Source: Nitrobium sp046350935 (GTDB lineage Bacteria > Nitrospirota > Thermodesulfovibrionia > Thermodesulfovibrionales > Dissulfurispiraceae). From it: a stretch of DNA of 64,000 bases. The notes beneath the pieces are model-generated. The model saw nothing but the letters and a program-made list of their open reading frames with translations, was not told the DNA's origin and made no database searches. The position numbers were made by a program, and so were the translations under genes. The DNA lies in contig JAXLZK010000012.1 in the NCBI GenBank assembly GCA_046350935.1, positions 1-64,000 of the forward strand. The letters are read 5' to 3'. Positions 26,986 to 36,727 of the stretch are shown piece after piece (position 1 is the stretch's first letter; each line of letters starts with the position of its first letter).

Positions 26986-27420
26986 TCACCGTCTCCGTGA
27001 CCATTTCGGCACTCCCTGCTCATCACGCAGGGAGATCACCGTGCCGCCCTTCTTCACCTCTGCGGCAACGATCGCCGGTTTTCCCCCCTGTGTGACCCGC
27101 GAGCCTTTCACTTCCACCGTATCGCCCTTTTCGATCTTCGTATCGAGTTTTTCAATGTACCAGCCGGGACCGAGGTCGATGGGTATCGTCTCCTTGTCTG
27201 TCTTCAGAGTGAGATGTATCCCGTACCGTCCGCCTTTCCCGGAGGGCACCTTTTCCACAGACTCGACCGTCCCGGTCACCGTCTCCACGGTCGCCGGGTT
27301 GTACATCCTCTGCTTTGAGCCCGTTCCTTTCGTCGTCTGGCCGAAAGACAGCCCCAAAGAGACCAGCACGACAGTCAGCACCACTGCGATCATCCCTCTC
27401 GTCATGCTCTTCGGTTTCAT
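26986..27420 (-). CDS. Small exported OB-fold-like protein
   Basis: A 144-aa protein with a signal peptide (residues 1-27). The mature part is beta-rich, including VETVTGTVESVEKVP, HLTLKTDKETIPIDLGPGW and KGDTVEVKGSRVTQGGKP, the pattern of bacterial OB-fold (BOF-like) periplasmic domains, and ends in a basic tail SRRR. The function is unknown. It is monocistronic and convergent with the HPt gene. Confidence 0.7.
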   Translation of the reverse strand: MKPKSMTRGMIAVVLTVVLVSLGLSFGQTTKGTGSKQRMYNPATVETVTGTVESVEKVPSGKGGRYGIHLTLKTDKETIPIDLGPGWYIEKLDTKIEKGDTVEVKGSRVTQGGKPAIVAAEVKKGGTVISLRDEQGVPKWSRRR

Positions 27421-27651
27421 GTCCGCCTCCTGAGCCGGTTATTCCTCTGCTTCAATTATAGCTCCTTCCGTCCTTCAGCGACAGGGACAGGGAGAGAGAG
27501 GAGGCTGCCTGTGCAGATTCAGACAATTGCGGCGGGGGGAAAAGGGTATGGTACAATACCACTCACGAAGCGCGGTACTGAACACTCCATGGAAAAAATA
27601 ATGGGGCGGCCGGAACACTTCCCGCACCAGCCCCAGGCGAGGAGCGCTCCC

Positions 27652-29544
27652 ATGAACATACGTCTGACGTCCGATGAAACCGTACCTCTCAAGGAAGGAG
27701 AAGACCTTTATACGGCCCTGAAGAGGGCGGGAATCTATCTTGTCGCCTCCTGCGGCGGCAAGGGCACCTGCGGCAAATGCACGGTGAAGATCGTGGAGGG
27801 GGAGCACAAGATCCTCTCCCACGGAAAGCTCACTGCGAGAGAGCGGGAAGAGGGGATCGTCCTCGCCTGCAAGACCGTTCCGAAAGGCGACGTCCTCATC
27901 GATATCCCCAAGGAGTCGCGCCTCGTGGTGGGCGACAAGATCGCCCTCGCCAAGACAAAGGATCTCGCCGGGTACCTCCTCTCGTACGGGGTCTCCCTCA
28001 ACCCGCCCGTGAAGAGGATCGCGCTCGAGCTGCCCCCCCCGACCATCAGCGACAATATCAGCGACCTCGAAAGGCTGAAGAGGGCGCTGGACGAGAGGGG
28101 GCTCGGGACGATGCGCTTCTCGCACGGCTTCGTGGCCGGCATGGCGAAGACCCTCCGGGAGGCGGGCTGGAAAGTGGAGCTCACCTACGTCCCCGGCGGC
28201 GGGCTCTGCGGAGAGGCGATCTTCCTCACCTCACCCGAGCTCTGCAGCAGGCGCTACGGGATCTGCGTGGATATCGGCACCACCACCGTGGTGGTGTACC
28301 TCGTGAACCTGCTTACCGGGGAGATCGTGGATGTCGGGTCCACCTACAATTCCCAGATGCGGTACGGGGACGACGTCATCACCCGGATCGTCCATGCCAC
28401 GGAGGGAGGGGGCCTGCACGAGCTGCGGGATGCCGTGGTCGCCGACATCAACACCATCGTACAGTCCCTGACGGACCGGCACGACATCGTCTCCTGCGAG
28501 GTCGATTCCGCCACTGTCGCGGGGAATACGACGATGGCGCACCTCTTCTGGGACATGGACCCCGGCTCCATCCGGGAGGAGCCCTACATCCCGACGCTGA
28601 ATGTCTTTCCGCTCTGGAAGGCGGGATCGGCCCGCCTGAGCATCAACCCCCAGGCCCCGGTCCACACCGTCCCCTGTATCGCAAGCTATGTCGGGGGGGA
28701 CATCGTGGCAGGGGTCCTGGCCTCGAAGATGCACCGCAATGCCGAGACCGCCCTCTTCATGGATATCGGGACCAACGGCGAGATCGCCATCGGAAACAAC
28801 GAGTGGCTCATGACCGCGGCCTGCTCAGCCGGGCCGTGCTTCGAGGGAAGCGGCATACGGAACGGGATGCGGGCGACCGCGGGGGCCATCGAGGCGGTGA
28901 AGATAGACCCGTCCACCTTCGAGCCTGAGATCAGGGTCATCGGGGGGGGAGTGCCGATGGGCATCTGCGGCTCGGGCATGATCGACGCGGTATCCGAGAT
29001 GTTCCTGACCGGCGTCCTCGACCTCAAGGGCAAGTTCACCGCCGGAAAAACCGGGAGGGTGCGGACGGGCGAGGACGGTCCGGAATTCGTCTTCTACCGG
29101 GGTGACGGCCGCCTGCACAGGGACGTCGTGCTGACCGAGGTGGATATCGAAAACCTTCTCAGGGCAAAGGCCGCCATCTATGCAGGGGTGACCACTCTCC
29201 TCGGCGAAGTGGGCTTCCCTCTCGACACCATCGAGAAGGTGTATATTGCAGGCGGCTTCGGCAACTACATCAATGTGGAGAGGGCCGTTACCCTCGGGAT
29301 GCTCCCGGACATCCCCAAGGAGAGGTTCGTCTTCATGGGGAACACTTCCATTACGGGCGCGTATCTCTGCCTCCTGTCCGAGGAGCTGAGGAAAGAGGCG
29401 GAGGAGATCGCGGCGAAGATGACCTACGTCGAGCTGTCCGTATCGAGGAACTTCATGGACGAGTATATGTCCGCCCTCTTCCTGCCGCATACGGACCTGA
29501 ACCAGTTCCCCACCGTTGCGGAGCTGATGAAAAAAGCGCGCTAA
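27652..29544 (+). CDS. RACo-like corrinoid-protein activator (2Fe-2S ferredoxin plus ASKHA/DUF4445)
   Basis: A 630-aa protein. The N-terminal plant-type 2Fe-2S domain has Cys34, Cys40, Cys43 and Cys73. A linker and a DUF4445/ASKHA domain follow (YGICVDIGTTTVVVYLVNL, VGGDIVAGVLA, MDIGTNGEIA, ACSAGPCFEGSGI, YIAGGFGNYINVE). Characterised relatives (RACo of CO/H2-utilising bacteria) use ATP to reduce Co(II) corrinoid proteins to active Co(I). In this window the corrinoid protein at 42056-42718 is the obvious client, but others elsewhere are possible. ATG 27652 has GAGGAG upstream; the frame is open 47 codons earlier without homology. It is adjacent to the MEDS two-component genes. Confidence 0.93.
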   Translation: MNIRLTSDETVPLKEGEDLYTALKRAGIYLVASCGGKGTCGKCTVKIVEGEHKILSHGKLTAREREEGIVLACKTVPKGDVLIDIPKESRLVVGDKIALAKTKDLAGYLLSYGVSLNPPVKRIALELPPPTISDNISDLERLKRALDERGLGTMRFSHGFVAGMAKTLREAGWKVELTYVPGGGLCGEAIFLTSPELCSRRYGICVDIGTTTVVVYLVNLLTGEIVDVGSTYNSQMRYGDDVITRIVHATEGGGLHELRDAVVADINTIVQSLTDRHDIVSCEVDSATVAGNTTMAHLFWDMDPGSIREEPYIPTLNVFPLWKAGSARLSINPQAPVHTVPCIASYVGGDIVAGVLASKMHRNAETALFMDIGTNGEIAIGNNEWLMTAACSAGPCFEGSGIRNGMRATAGAIEAVKIDPSTFEPEIRVIGGGVPMGICGSGMIDAVSEMFLTGVLDLKGKFTAGKTGRVRTGEDGPEFVFYRGDGRLHRDVVLTEVDIENLLRAKAAIYAGVTTLLGEVGFPLDTIEKVYIAGGFGNYINVERAVTLGMLPDIPKERFVFMGNTSITGAYLCLLSEELRKEAEEIAAKMTYVELSVSRNFMDEYMSALFLPHTDLNQFPTVAELMKKAR

Positions 29545-30369
29545 GGGCGGGGGATTGGACTGGCAAAAGCGCTTCTGAGACGCTCCCTTCTGAATACGCA
29601 TCTTCTGGTGAGGGGCCTTATGAATACGCGTCCTCTGGCATGGGACTGGGGGGACCGCTCTTTCTTTGCGAGCGAATTCCTCCTTCAGCGCAGAGGAACC
29701 TCTCTTTTTGATAATGATCCGTCTTCCCTCCAAGCATACGTGGGGACAGGACGTTACCTGTCCCCTACTGATATTCCAGACGCTCGCTCAACAAGGGATC
29801 CCCCTCAGCCCCCACATCTCTCTTTGTGCAGGGGAGCCCTGCTTTCTCTTTGCTTTTTTCTCTCTCCCTCAACCTTTCCCTGTTTTTCCCTCTGTTTTAG
29901 GAATCCGTCACCCCGGCAGATCCCGGACTGGGCCGGAACAAGAGCCGGGGTCCTTCACAGCCGTCACCCCGGCGGAAGCCGAGTCCAGTTCTTTCAAAGA
30001 AAGACTGGCTCCCGGCTTCCGCCGGGATGACGACAGAAACACACGACACCTTTCTCTCTCATGAAAGAATGCGTGTTGAAGGAGTCCGAGGAAAGAGAGG
30101 GGGAGGGACGGGAGTGCTCCCCTTACCTGCGACTCCTTGAAGTATTTCCTCAAAGACACAGGCCATGAGTCGGCAAAAGAGAGATCCTTCCCTCTCCTTT
30201 TCTGCCGCTACCCGGAGGAGACGAGAGTCTGAAACAGACATCCGCGAGGGAATACAATAATCCTGTCGCATTGCAAGGACATCGAATCCCATTCCCCGAC
30301 TCCTTCGAGAAGAGAGAGCATTGTATACACCCCAAAAAGAGCACAGATTAATTCCTTTCTCCCCACTCC
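29545..30369. other. Non-coding region with a palindromic repeat
   Basis: These 825 bases between RACo and cysE have no supportable gene. They hold the repeat described at 29919-30031, T- and C-rich low-complexity sequence (29830-29910), and the upstream region of cysE, which carries a TATAAT at 30374-30380 inside the possible first codons. Confidence 0.5.
29919..30031. repeat. Palindromic extragenic repeat
   Basis: A 19-bp inverted repeat with one mismatch (29963-29981 with 30013-30031; arms begin GTCACCCCGGCGG and end GGGATGAC) encloses a second small dyad around 29982-30012. Just to its left, GATCCCGGACTGGGCC and following bases match the repeat at about 55678-55710, so both belong to one dispersed intergenic family. 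Confidence 0.65.
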
Positions 30370-32546
30370 ATGAATTATAATTTAGAGATGGGTTTCCTGC
30401 AGGCGATAAAGAGGGATTGGCGCGCGGTCTTCGAGAGGGACCCGGCGGCCCGGAACGCCCTCGAAGTCCTCATCACCTACCCGGGACTGCATGCCATCCT
30501 CCTGCACCGCATCAGCCACGCCCTGTGGAAGCGGAAAGTCCCCTTTATCCCGCGCCTCTTTTCCCACATCGCCCGCTTCTTTACCGGCATCGAGATCCAT
30601 CCCGGCGCGGAGATAGGCCCCGGCTTCTTCATCGACCACGGGATGGGCGTCGTCATCGGAGAGACCACGGAGATTGGCGAAGACTGCCTCCTGTACCAGG
30701 GGGTCACACTGGGCGGCACCGGGAAGGACGTCGGCAAGAGGCATCCGACCCTGGGGAACAACGTGGTGGTGGGCGCGGGAGCAAAGGTCCTGGGACCGAT
30801 ACGCATCGGCGATTATGTTAAGATAGGGGCTAATTCCGTTGTCCTGAAACCCGTGTCCGACTATTCAATCGTGGTGGGAGTCCCGGGCAGGGTCATCAAG
30901 AAAAAAATCATGCGGATCGAGGAGCGTGGGCTGGTGGAATCCCTGGATCACGTCCGGCTGCCCGACCCCGTCGAGGAGAGGCTCGACGAGATCATGGAGC
31001 ACATTGCGCGCCTCGAAACGAAGATAGGAAAGCTGGAGGGAAAAGGAGGGAGCATGAAGGTATTCAACACGATGGCAGGCAGGAAGGAGGACTTCACCCC
31101 CCTCGCCAGGGGCAGGGTGGGGATCTATGCCTGCGGCGTTACGGTATACGACTACTGCCACATCGGACATGCGCGGAGCGCCATTGTGTTCGACGTAATA
31201 AAGAGATACCTGCGGTACAAGGGTTTCGATGTTACCTATGTCAGGAACTTCACGGACATCGACGACAAGATCATCAGGCGCGCCCAGGAGGAGCAGACCA
31301 CCTGGGATGCCGTAGCGCACAAGTATATCGATGAATACTACGCCGATATGGACAGGCTCGGCGTCGCGCGGGCGGACGTGGAGCCCAAGGCGACGGAGCA
31401 CATCCCGGAGATGATCGAGGTGATCAGGGTGCTCATCGGAAAAGAGCATGCTTACGAGTCCGCCGAGAACGGGAACAAGAGCGTGTACTTCTCCGTGGAG
31501 TCCTTCCCGGAATACGGAAAGCTTTCGGGAAAGGAGCAGAAGGATCTCCTCGCCGGCGCCCGCGTGGACGTGGAGGAGAAAAAGAGAAACCCTTCAGACT
31601 TCGCCCTCTGGAAGGCCTCGAAGGAAGGGGAGCCCTGGTGGGAAAGCCCCTGGGGAAAAGGAAGGCCGGGATGGCACATCGAATGCACGGCCATGGCCAT
31701 CAAGCACCTGGGGCAGTCCGTCGACATCCACGGGGGCGGGGCCGACCTCATCTTTCCGCACCACGAGAACGAGATCGCTCAGTCGGAGGCCTACACCGGC
31801 AGGGTGTTCGCCAAATACTGGGTCCATAACGGGTTCATCACCATCGACAAGGAGAAGATGTCCAAGTCGCTGGGGAACTTCTTCACCATCCGGGAGATCC
31901 TCGACAAGTACGATCCCGAGGTGGTGCGCCTCTTCATCCTTTCGAGCCACTACCGCAGCCCCATCGAGTTCTCCCACGAGCAGCTGCGGGACGCCGAAGC
32001 ATCCCTGGACAGATACTACAGCACGCGGGCCCGGATCGACGAATGCCTGTCGAGCATCGCCTGCTCACCGCCGAAGGCCTCGAAGAGCACCGCCCCGGCA
32101 GCGGAGCTTGAAGAGGTGCTCAACGCCTTCAAAGAAAAATTCGAGGAAGCGATGGACGACGATTTCAACACCGCCCTCACCGTCGGGCATATCTTCGAGC
32201 TCATCAGGGAGACGAACAAGTTCCTCGACACCCGGCCCTTCGGGGAGGCGGCGCAGATGCTGGTGGAGAGGGCGAAGAACGCCCTGCAGAGCGCGGGCGG
32301 GGTGCTGAACCTCTTCGACAGGACCCCCGCGCAGTGGAATGTCGCCCTCCTGGCGAACAAGAGGATCCCCCTGTCCGAAGCGGAGATAGANNNNNNNNNN
32401 AACAGAAGATCCTCGACAGGAAAGCCGCGCGGGGAAACAAGGAGTGGGCCCTGGCGGACTCCATCCGGCAGGAGCTGGAGGGCAAGGGAATCCTCCTCGA
32501 AGACAGGCGGGACGGGCTCACCACCTGGAAAGTGAAGATCGCCTGA
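30370..32546 (+). CDS. cysE-cysS: Serine O-acetyltransferase fused in frame to cysteinyl-tRNA synthetase
   Basis: One open frame carries two normally separate proteins. Residues 1-228 are a short-type CysE: acyltransferase helices, then left-handed beta-helix repeats with HPGAEIGPGFFIDHGMGVVI, ending in the usual basic/coiled tail. CysS then begins MKVFNTMAGRKEDF with no stop codon between, and continues with CHIGHARS and KEKMSKSLGN. The ten-N gap at 32391-32400 breaks the frame; after it the true CysS frame resumes as QKILDRKAARGNKEW and ends at TGA 32544-32546. The gene order cysE-cysS-rlmB is known from Firmicutes operons, so a lost stop codon between neighbours is the simplest origin. Met7 (30388) is an alternative start. 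Confidence 0.85.
31054..32546 (+). CDS. cysS: Cysteinyl-tRNA synthetase, possible separate product from an internal start
   Basis: This is the CysS part of the fused frame. ATG 31054 has AGGAGG four bases upstream, so a free CysS of about 497 aa could also be made. Motifs are the zinc/active-site region YACGVTVYD, the HIGH motif CHIGHARS, WHIECTAMA, GGGADLIFPHHENE and KMSKS. The C-terminal anticodon-binding region crosses the N gap. The correct missing length should be 2 modulo 3, not 10, because the family frame resumes one position off. Confidence 0.85.
32391..32400. other. Assembly gap inside cysS
   Basis: A run of ten N placeholder bases lies in the CysS C-terminal domain. The reading frame before it (ending SEAEI) and after it (beginning QKILDRK) are not in register across 10 bases, so the true gap length differs. 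Confidence 0.98.
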
Positions 32547-32550
32547 AGCG

Positions 32551-33303
32551 ATGAGACACGACTCCCGCACTGCTGAAAAGGACCTCTGGATCTACGGGAT
32601 CAACCCGGTGGGCGAGGCGCTCCGGTCGGGGCGCCGGATCATAACGCTCTACATCCTCGCGCAGAAGGGCCATGCGCAGGACATCGTCGGGGCGGCGCGG
32701 ACAAAGGGCATCCCGGTGAAGGCGGTGGACAGGAAGTTCTTCGACGAACGCTTCCCCAAGGGGCATCAGGGCATCGCCGCGGTCGTGGAGAAGAAAAAGA
32801 CGATCGGCATCGAGGAGCTCCTTGAGATGCCCGGACAAAAAGGGGAAGTCCCCTTCTTCCTCATCCTCGACCTCATCGAGGACCCGCGCAATTTCGGTGC
32901 GCTCCTCCGGGTGGCGGACTCCGCGGGCATGCACGGGGTGGTCTTCCAGTCCCACCGCTCCGCAGGGCTTACCCCGCTGGTTGCGAAGGCCTCCGCCGGC
33001 GCGCTTGAGCATGTACACCTGGTCGAAATGCCGAACATAAAGCATGCCATGGAAAAGATGCGGCGTGCGGACATCGCCCTCATCGGGGCGGAAGCGGGCG
33101 CGGAGAGGACGTTGTGGGACACCGACATGCGCCTCCCTCTCGCGCTGGTGGTCGGCTCCGAGGGGGAGGGGCTCCGGCGCACCGTGCGGGAGCTGTGCGA
33201 TGCGGTGGTCACCCTGCCCCAGCAGGGGGCGGTCAATTCCCTCAATGTCTCGGTGGCGGCGGGAATCCTCGCCTATGAGGTGCTACGGCAGCGGCGGGCG
33301 TAA
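32551..33303 (+). CDS. rlmB: 23S rRNA 2'-O-methyltransferase, TrmH/SpoU family
   Basis: A 250-aa SpoU-family knotted methyltransferase, probably RlmB (Gm2251). The N-terminal substrate-binding domain begins LWIYGINPVGEALRSG. The three SAM-knot motifs are present: LIEDPRNFGALLRVADSAG, LVVGSEGEGLR and LPQQGAVNSLNVSVAAGI. It begins 4 bases after the cysS stop and is in the same operon. Confidence 0.95.
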   Translation: MRHDSRTAEKDLWIYGINPVGEALRSGRRIITLYILAQKGHAQDIVGAARTKGIPVKAVDRKFFDERFPKGHQGIAAVVEKKKTIGIEELLEMPGQKGEVPFFLILDLIEDPRNFGALLRVADSAGMHGVVFQSHRSAGLTPLVAKASAGALEHVHLVEMPNIKHAMEKMRRADIALIGAEAGAERTLWDTDMRLPLALVVGSEGEGLRRTVRELCDAVVTLPQQGAVNSLNVSVAAGILAYEVLRQRRA

Positions 33304-33333
33304 GCCTGTACCCCGAACGGGGCATACCCGTGA

Positions 33334-33473
33334 GATTGCTTCGCTCCGCTCGCAATGACAGGGGGAGAGAGATCTCTTTCCTCTGTCTTTCTTCTGTCTC
33401 TCTCTGCCTCACTCTGCCTTATTCTGTCTCTCTCTTGTCTTTGTCATTGCGAAGGGTTGTATCCTGAAGCAAT
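33334..33473. repeat. Inverted GTCATTGCGA-type intergenic repeat
   Basis: GATTGCTTCGCTCCGCTCGC plus AATGACA (33334-33360) is answered on the other strand by TGTCATTGCGAAG ... TGAAGCAATC (33442-33473), with a T/C-rich stretch between. This type of palindromic repeat is common between genes in several anaerobic lineages. It lies between convergent rlmB and alaS. Confidence 0.65.
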
Positions 33474-33550
33474 CCGCTGTTTTCCCTTGCATCGTTCTTT
33501 TGATGCCTTTGCCCCCGGGCCGCGGGGAATACGCCGCCGCACTCACTCCG

Positions 33551-36187
33551 CTACGTACTGATTTTCTGCCTTATGAGGGTATCGATCGACTGCAGCGTCG
33601 TCTCGAGCTTTTCGAGATCGCCCGTACCGCCCTGGGCCATCTCCGCCTTGCCGCCGCCGCTCCCCCCGGAAAGGGAGGCGATGTCCTTCATAAGCTCTCC
33701 GGCATTGAACCGGCCGGTCAGGTCGGCCGTCACCATGGTAAGGATCGAGGCATGGCTGTTTTTGGCGGAGGCGAGGCAGATGATGCCGGAGCCAAGCCTC
33801 TCCCGCAGGGTGTCGGCGAGGCCCCGGAGGTCCTTGATGTCGAGGCCGTCGAGCTGGCACGCAAGGACCGGTACGCCGTCGATGGAGCGGGTCTTCTCGA
33901 GCAGGGAGGCGGAGTCCTGTACGGCGGCCCGCGCCTTGAACGCTTCGAGCTCCTTCTCCAGAGCCTTCATCTCCGCTGCCATCTTTTCGACGCGCGCATA
34001 CGCCGCATCCGTCTTCAGCAGGGTCTGGATCCTCTTCAGCTCGGAGCCCTTTTCCTCCCGGTAGCGGAACGCTTCGTTCCCCGTCAGCGCCTCGATTCTC
34101 CTGATGCCCGATGCAACGCTGCCCTCCGAAGTGATGACAAAGGAGCCTATCTCTCCCGTAGACCGGCAGTGCGTGCCGCCGCAAAGCTCCGCGCTCACGT
34201 CCGGGATCACCACCACCCGCACCGCGTCCCCGTACTTCTCACCGAAAAGGGCGGTGGCGCCTGAATCAAGGGCGGACTGCGTGTCCATGACCGCGGTCGT
34301 CACCGGCAGGTTCTCCAGCACATTCTCGTTCAGGATTCTCCCGACTGAGGAAAGCTCGGCGTCGGAGAGGGCGGAGAAGTGGGTAAAGTCGAAACGAAGC
34401 CTCTCCGGTGAAACCGAAGAACCCGCCTGCTTGATGTGGTCACCCACGACGGCCCGGAGGGCCGCCTGGAGGAGATGGGTCGCGGTATGGTTCCTCATGG
34501 TGGACTTCCTCCGCTCCCGGTCGATCCTGCACCGCACCCGGTCCCCTACCGAGAGCGTCCCCTTCACGACCTTTACGTGGTGGACACGCACTCCTTCAAG
34601 AGGTTTTTTCGTGTCGGTCACGAGCGCGCTGAGGCCCTCCCCGTCCAGCTCTCCGCTGTCGCCGACCTGGCCCCCCGATTCGCCGTAGAACGGGGTCCTG
34701 TCGAGAACTACCTCCCCCTCCTCTCCTTCGCGCACTGTCTGCACCCTCTTTCCGGCCGACAGGAGCGCCGTGACGACCGACTCGGCCTCGTGGGCGTCGT
34801 AGCCCACAAAATCCGTCGCGCCGATCAGGGAGGCCACATCTCGGTAGAGGGAGGGGACCGCCTCCTCCTCTCCCGCCCATGAAGCGCGGGCCCTTTTCTT
34901 CTGGGCATCCATCTCTTTCTGGAACCCCTCTTCGTCGAGGGAGAGGCGGTGGTCGGAAGCAATGTCCCTCGCCAGGTCGACAGGAAACCCGTAGGTGTCG
35001 TAGAGCCGGAAAATCTCGCTTCCGGGTATTTCGTTCCGCCCGCTCTTTTTGACCGCGCCGACCAGGTCGTCCATGATCCGCATCCCCTGTTCGAGGGTCT
35101 TTGCGAAGCGCTCCTCTTCGAATTTCAGGACTTTCGCGGCGCGGCTTCTCTCGGTAACGGTCTCCGGGTAGATATCTCCCATGGCAGAGGCGACGGAGTC
35201 GACAAGACGGTAGAGCACCGGACGGGTGACGCCCAGGAGGCGGGCATGCCGCGCAGCCCTCCGGATAATGCGCCGGAGGACATATCCCCTCCACTCGTTC
35301 GAAGGCATGACGCCGTCGGCAAGGAGCAGCGTTACCGAACGGATATGGTCGGCAATCACCCGCATCGAAACGTCCGTCCCGGGGCTTTTCAGGTAGCCGA
35401 CCCCGGTATGCTCCGCTATCGAAGAGAGGAGGGGAGCGAAAATGTCGGTGTCGAAATTATTGTATTTCCCCTGCAAAACTGAGGAGACCCTTTCGAGGCC
35501 CATCCCGGTATCGATGCTCGGCCGGGGAAGAGGGGTGAGGTTCCCTTCGCTATCCCTGTTGAACTGCATGAAGACGAGATTCCAGAGCTCGAGGAACCTG
35601 TCGCAGTCGCAGCCCACTTTGCAGTCGGGCCTGCCGCAGCCCACCTCCTCGCCCTGGTCGATCAGGATTTCGGAGCAGGGGCCGCAGGGGCCGGTGTCCC
35701 CCATCTGCCAGAAGTTGTCTTTCGCCCCCATGCGCACGATCCGCTCCCGGGGGACGCCGGCGAGCTCGACCCAGAGGTCTTCCGCCTCGTCGTCGTTCTC
35801 GAAAACAGTGACCCAGAGCTTCTCTTTCGGGAGGCGGTAGTGCTCGGTCAAAAGCTCCCAGGCAAAGAGGATGGCGTCCCGCTTGAAGTAATCCCCGAAG
35901 GAGAAGTTGCCGAGCATCTCAAAAAAGGTATGATGCCGCGCCGTATGGCCGACATTCTCTATGTCGCTGCTCTTTCCGCCCGCACGCACGCATTTCTGGC
36001 AGGTGGTGGCCCGTGAATAGGCCCTCGACTCCTCCCCGAGGAAGAGGGATTTGAACTGCACCATCCCGGCGGTGGTGAACAGCAGCGTGGGATCGCTCGT
36101 CGGAATGAGCGAGGAGCTCTTTACCAGCTCGTGCTGCTTCGACCGGAAAAAATCGAGGAACGCGTTCCTGATCTCACTACTTTTCAT
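33551..36187 (-). CDS. alaS: Alanyl-tRNA synthetase
   Basis: An 878-aa class II synthetase of normal length. The start is MKSSEIRNAFLDFFRSK. Motif 2/3 features TLLFTTAGMVQFKSLFLG and DTGMGLERVSSVLQGK are present. The editing domain has HTATHLLQAALR and CGGTHCRSTGEIG, whose His and Cys residues hold the editing-site zinc. The C-terminal DHHA1/C-Ala region with the Gly-rich GGSGGGKAEMAQGG is complete. It is convergent with rlmB. Confidence 0.98.
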   Translation of the reverse strand: MKSSEIRNAFLDFFRSKQHELVKSSSLIPTSDPTLLFTTAGMVQFKSLFLGEESRAYSRATTCQKCVRAGGKSSDIENVGHTARHHTFFEMLGNFSFGDYFKRDAILFAWELLTEHYRLPKEKLWVTVFENDDEAEDLWVELAGVPRERIVRMGAKDNFWQMGDTGPCGPCSEILIDQGEEVGCGRPDCKVGCDCDRFLELWNLVFMQFNRDSEGNLTPLPRPSIDTGMGLERVSSVLQGKYNNFDTDIFAPLLSSIAEHTGVGYLKSPGTDVSMRVIADHIRSVTLLLADGVMPSNEWRGYVLRRIIRRAARHARLLGVTRPVLYRLVDSVASAMGDIYPETVTERSRAAKVLKFEEERFAKTLEQGMRIMDDLVGAVKKSGRNEIPGSEIFRLYDTYGFPVDLARDIASDHRLSLDEEGFQKEMDAQKKRARASWAGEEEAVPSLYRDVASLIGATDFVGYDAHEAESVVTALLSAGKRVQTVREGEEGEVVLDRTPFYGESGGQVGDSGELDGEGLSALVTDTKKPLEGVRVHHVKVVKGTLSVGDRVRCRIDRERRKSTMRNHTATHLLQAALRAVVGDHIKQAGSSVSPERLRFDFTHFSALSDAELSSVGRILNENVLENLPVTTAVMDTQSALDSGATALFGEKYGDAVRVVVIPDVSAELCGGTHCRSTGEIGSFVITSEGSVASGIRRIEALTGNEAFRYREEKGSELKRIQTLLKTDAAYARVEKMAAEMKALEKELEAFKARAAVQDSASLLEKTRSIDGVPVLACQLDGLDIKDLRGLADTLRERLGSGIICLASAKNSHASILTMVTADLTGRFNAGELMKDIASLSGGSGGGKAEMAQGGTGDLEKLETTLQSIDTLIRQKIST

Positions 36188-36351
36188 GGCTTTTCTTTTC
36201 CTTTCCTGTCCTTTTGTTTGCCTGCACAGGGGTGTGTGTCCGTACTCCCCTCCCCGCGAAAGACCGTCACGGGACGGTACACTACAGCAGCGCTCCGGAG
36301 GAGCAAGCGCATTCCGCCCCTCCCTTGCACGACGGCTTTCCCCTGAATAGG

Positions 36352-36386
36352 CAAAAAAGGGGGAGGGATGGCAGATATCCCTCCCC
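36352..36386 (-). terminator. Rho-independent terminator with no gene directly before it
   Basis: A perfect 10-bp stem (36360-36369 with 36377-36386), 7-base loop, followed on the minus strand by CC and six T residues. It lies about 165 bases upstream of alaS and about 245 bases downstream of the sigma-54-like site at 36631-36646. Confidence 0.85.
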
Positions 36387-36620
36387 AGGGGAGGCTGGCA
36401 CTTTTATATCGGTAGACAAGATGTCTCTCTATTCTCTCCTTCCTGCTCCTTCCGGCAAGACTTTCAACACTACAGTAAAGATAAGCAACTTTGATGCCAT
36501 TGGGGCCGGACCGGACGAAAAAAACGGCATCAGCCACAGGATCTGCGCATTATCCTTAAAATTCAGGCTGCCGGCCGCCTTACAGCGGGCGACAAGAGAA
36601 ATTTCCGGACGTAGGGAACG
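36352..36620 (-). ncRNA. Candidate sigma-54-dependent small RNA
   Basis: Between the -24/-12 element at 36631-36646 and the terminator at 36352-36386 lie about 260 bases with no open frame that has a ribosome site and plausible composition. A promoter and a terminator at this distance without a gene suggest a small RNA. The whole gene-free stretch is 36188-36727. The rest of it shows only a small dyad (AAGGGTAACCCTT near 36668-36680), which could be an activator site. Confidence 0.4.
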
Positions 36621-36630
36621 GCAAAAACAT

Positions 36631-36646
36631 TGCAAAATACACGCCA
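36631..36646 (-). promoter_or_regulatory. Sigma-54-type promoter
   Basis: Minus strand TGGCGTGTATTTTGCA: GG and GC separated by exactly 10 bases, with TTTGCA at -12. It points to lower coordinates, away from the QueG-like gene. The part GTATTTTGCAAT also equals a motif in the shared control elements at 43829-44125 and 54950-55250, so it could instead be a regulator site. Confidence 0.6.
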
Positions 36647-36727
36647 ATTCCCGTTCCATTGGGGTTTACAAGGGTAACCCTTTAATAAAGCAGACAATTC
36701 TTCCTCTAACCGGGAGTGTGCAAAGTG

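Noticed and set aside
36429..36659. 76-codon minus-strand open frame in the alaS upstream region
   Set aside because: It spans the sigma-54 element, has no ribosome site, and shows no family resemblance.
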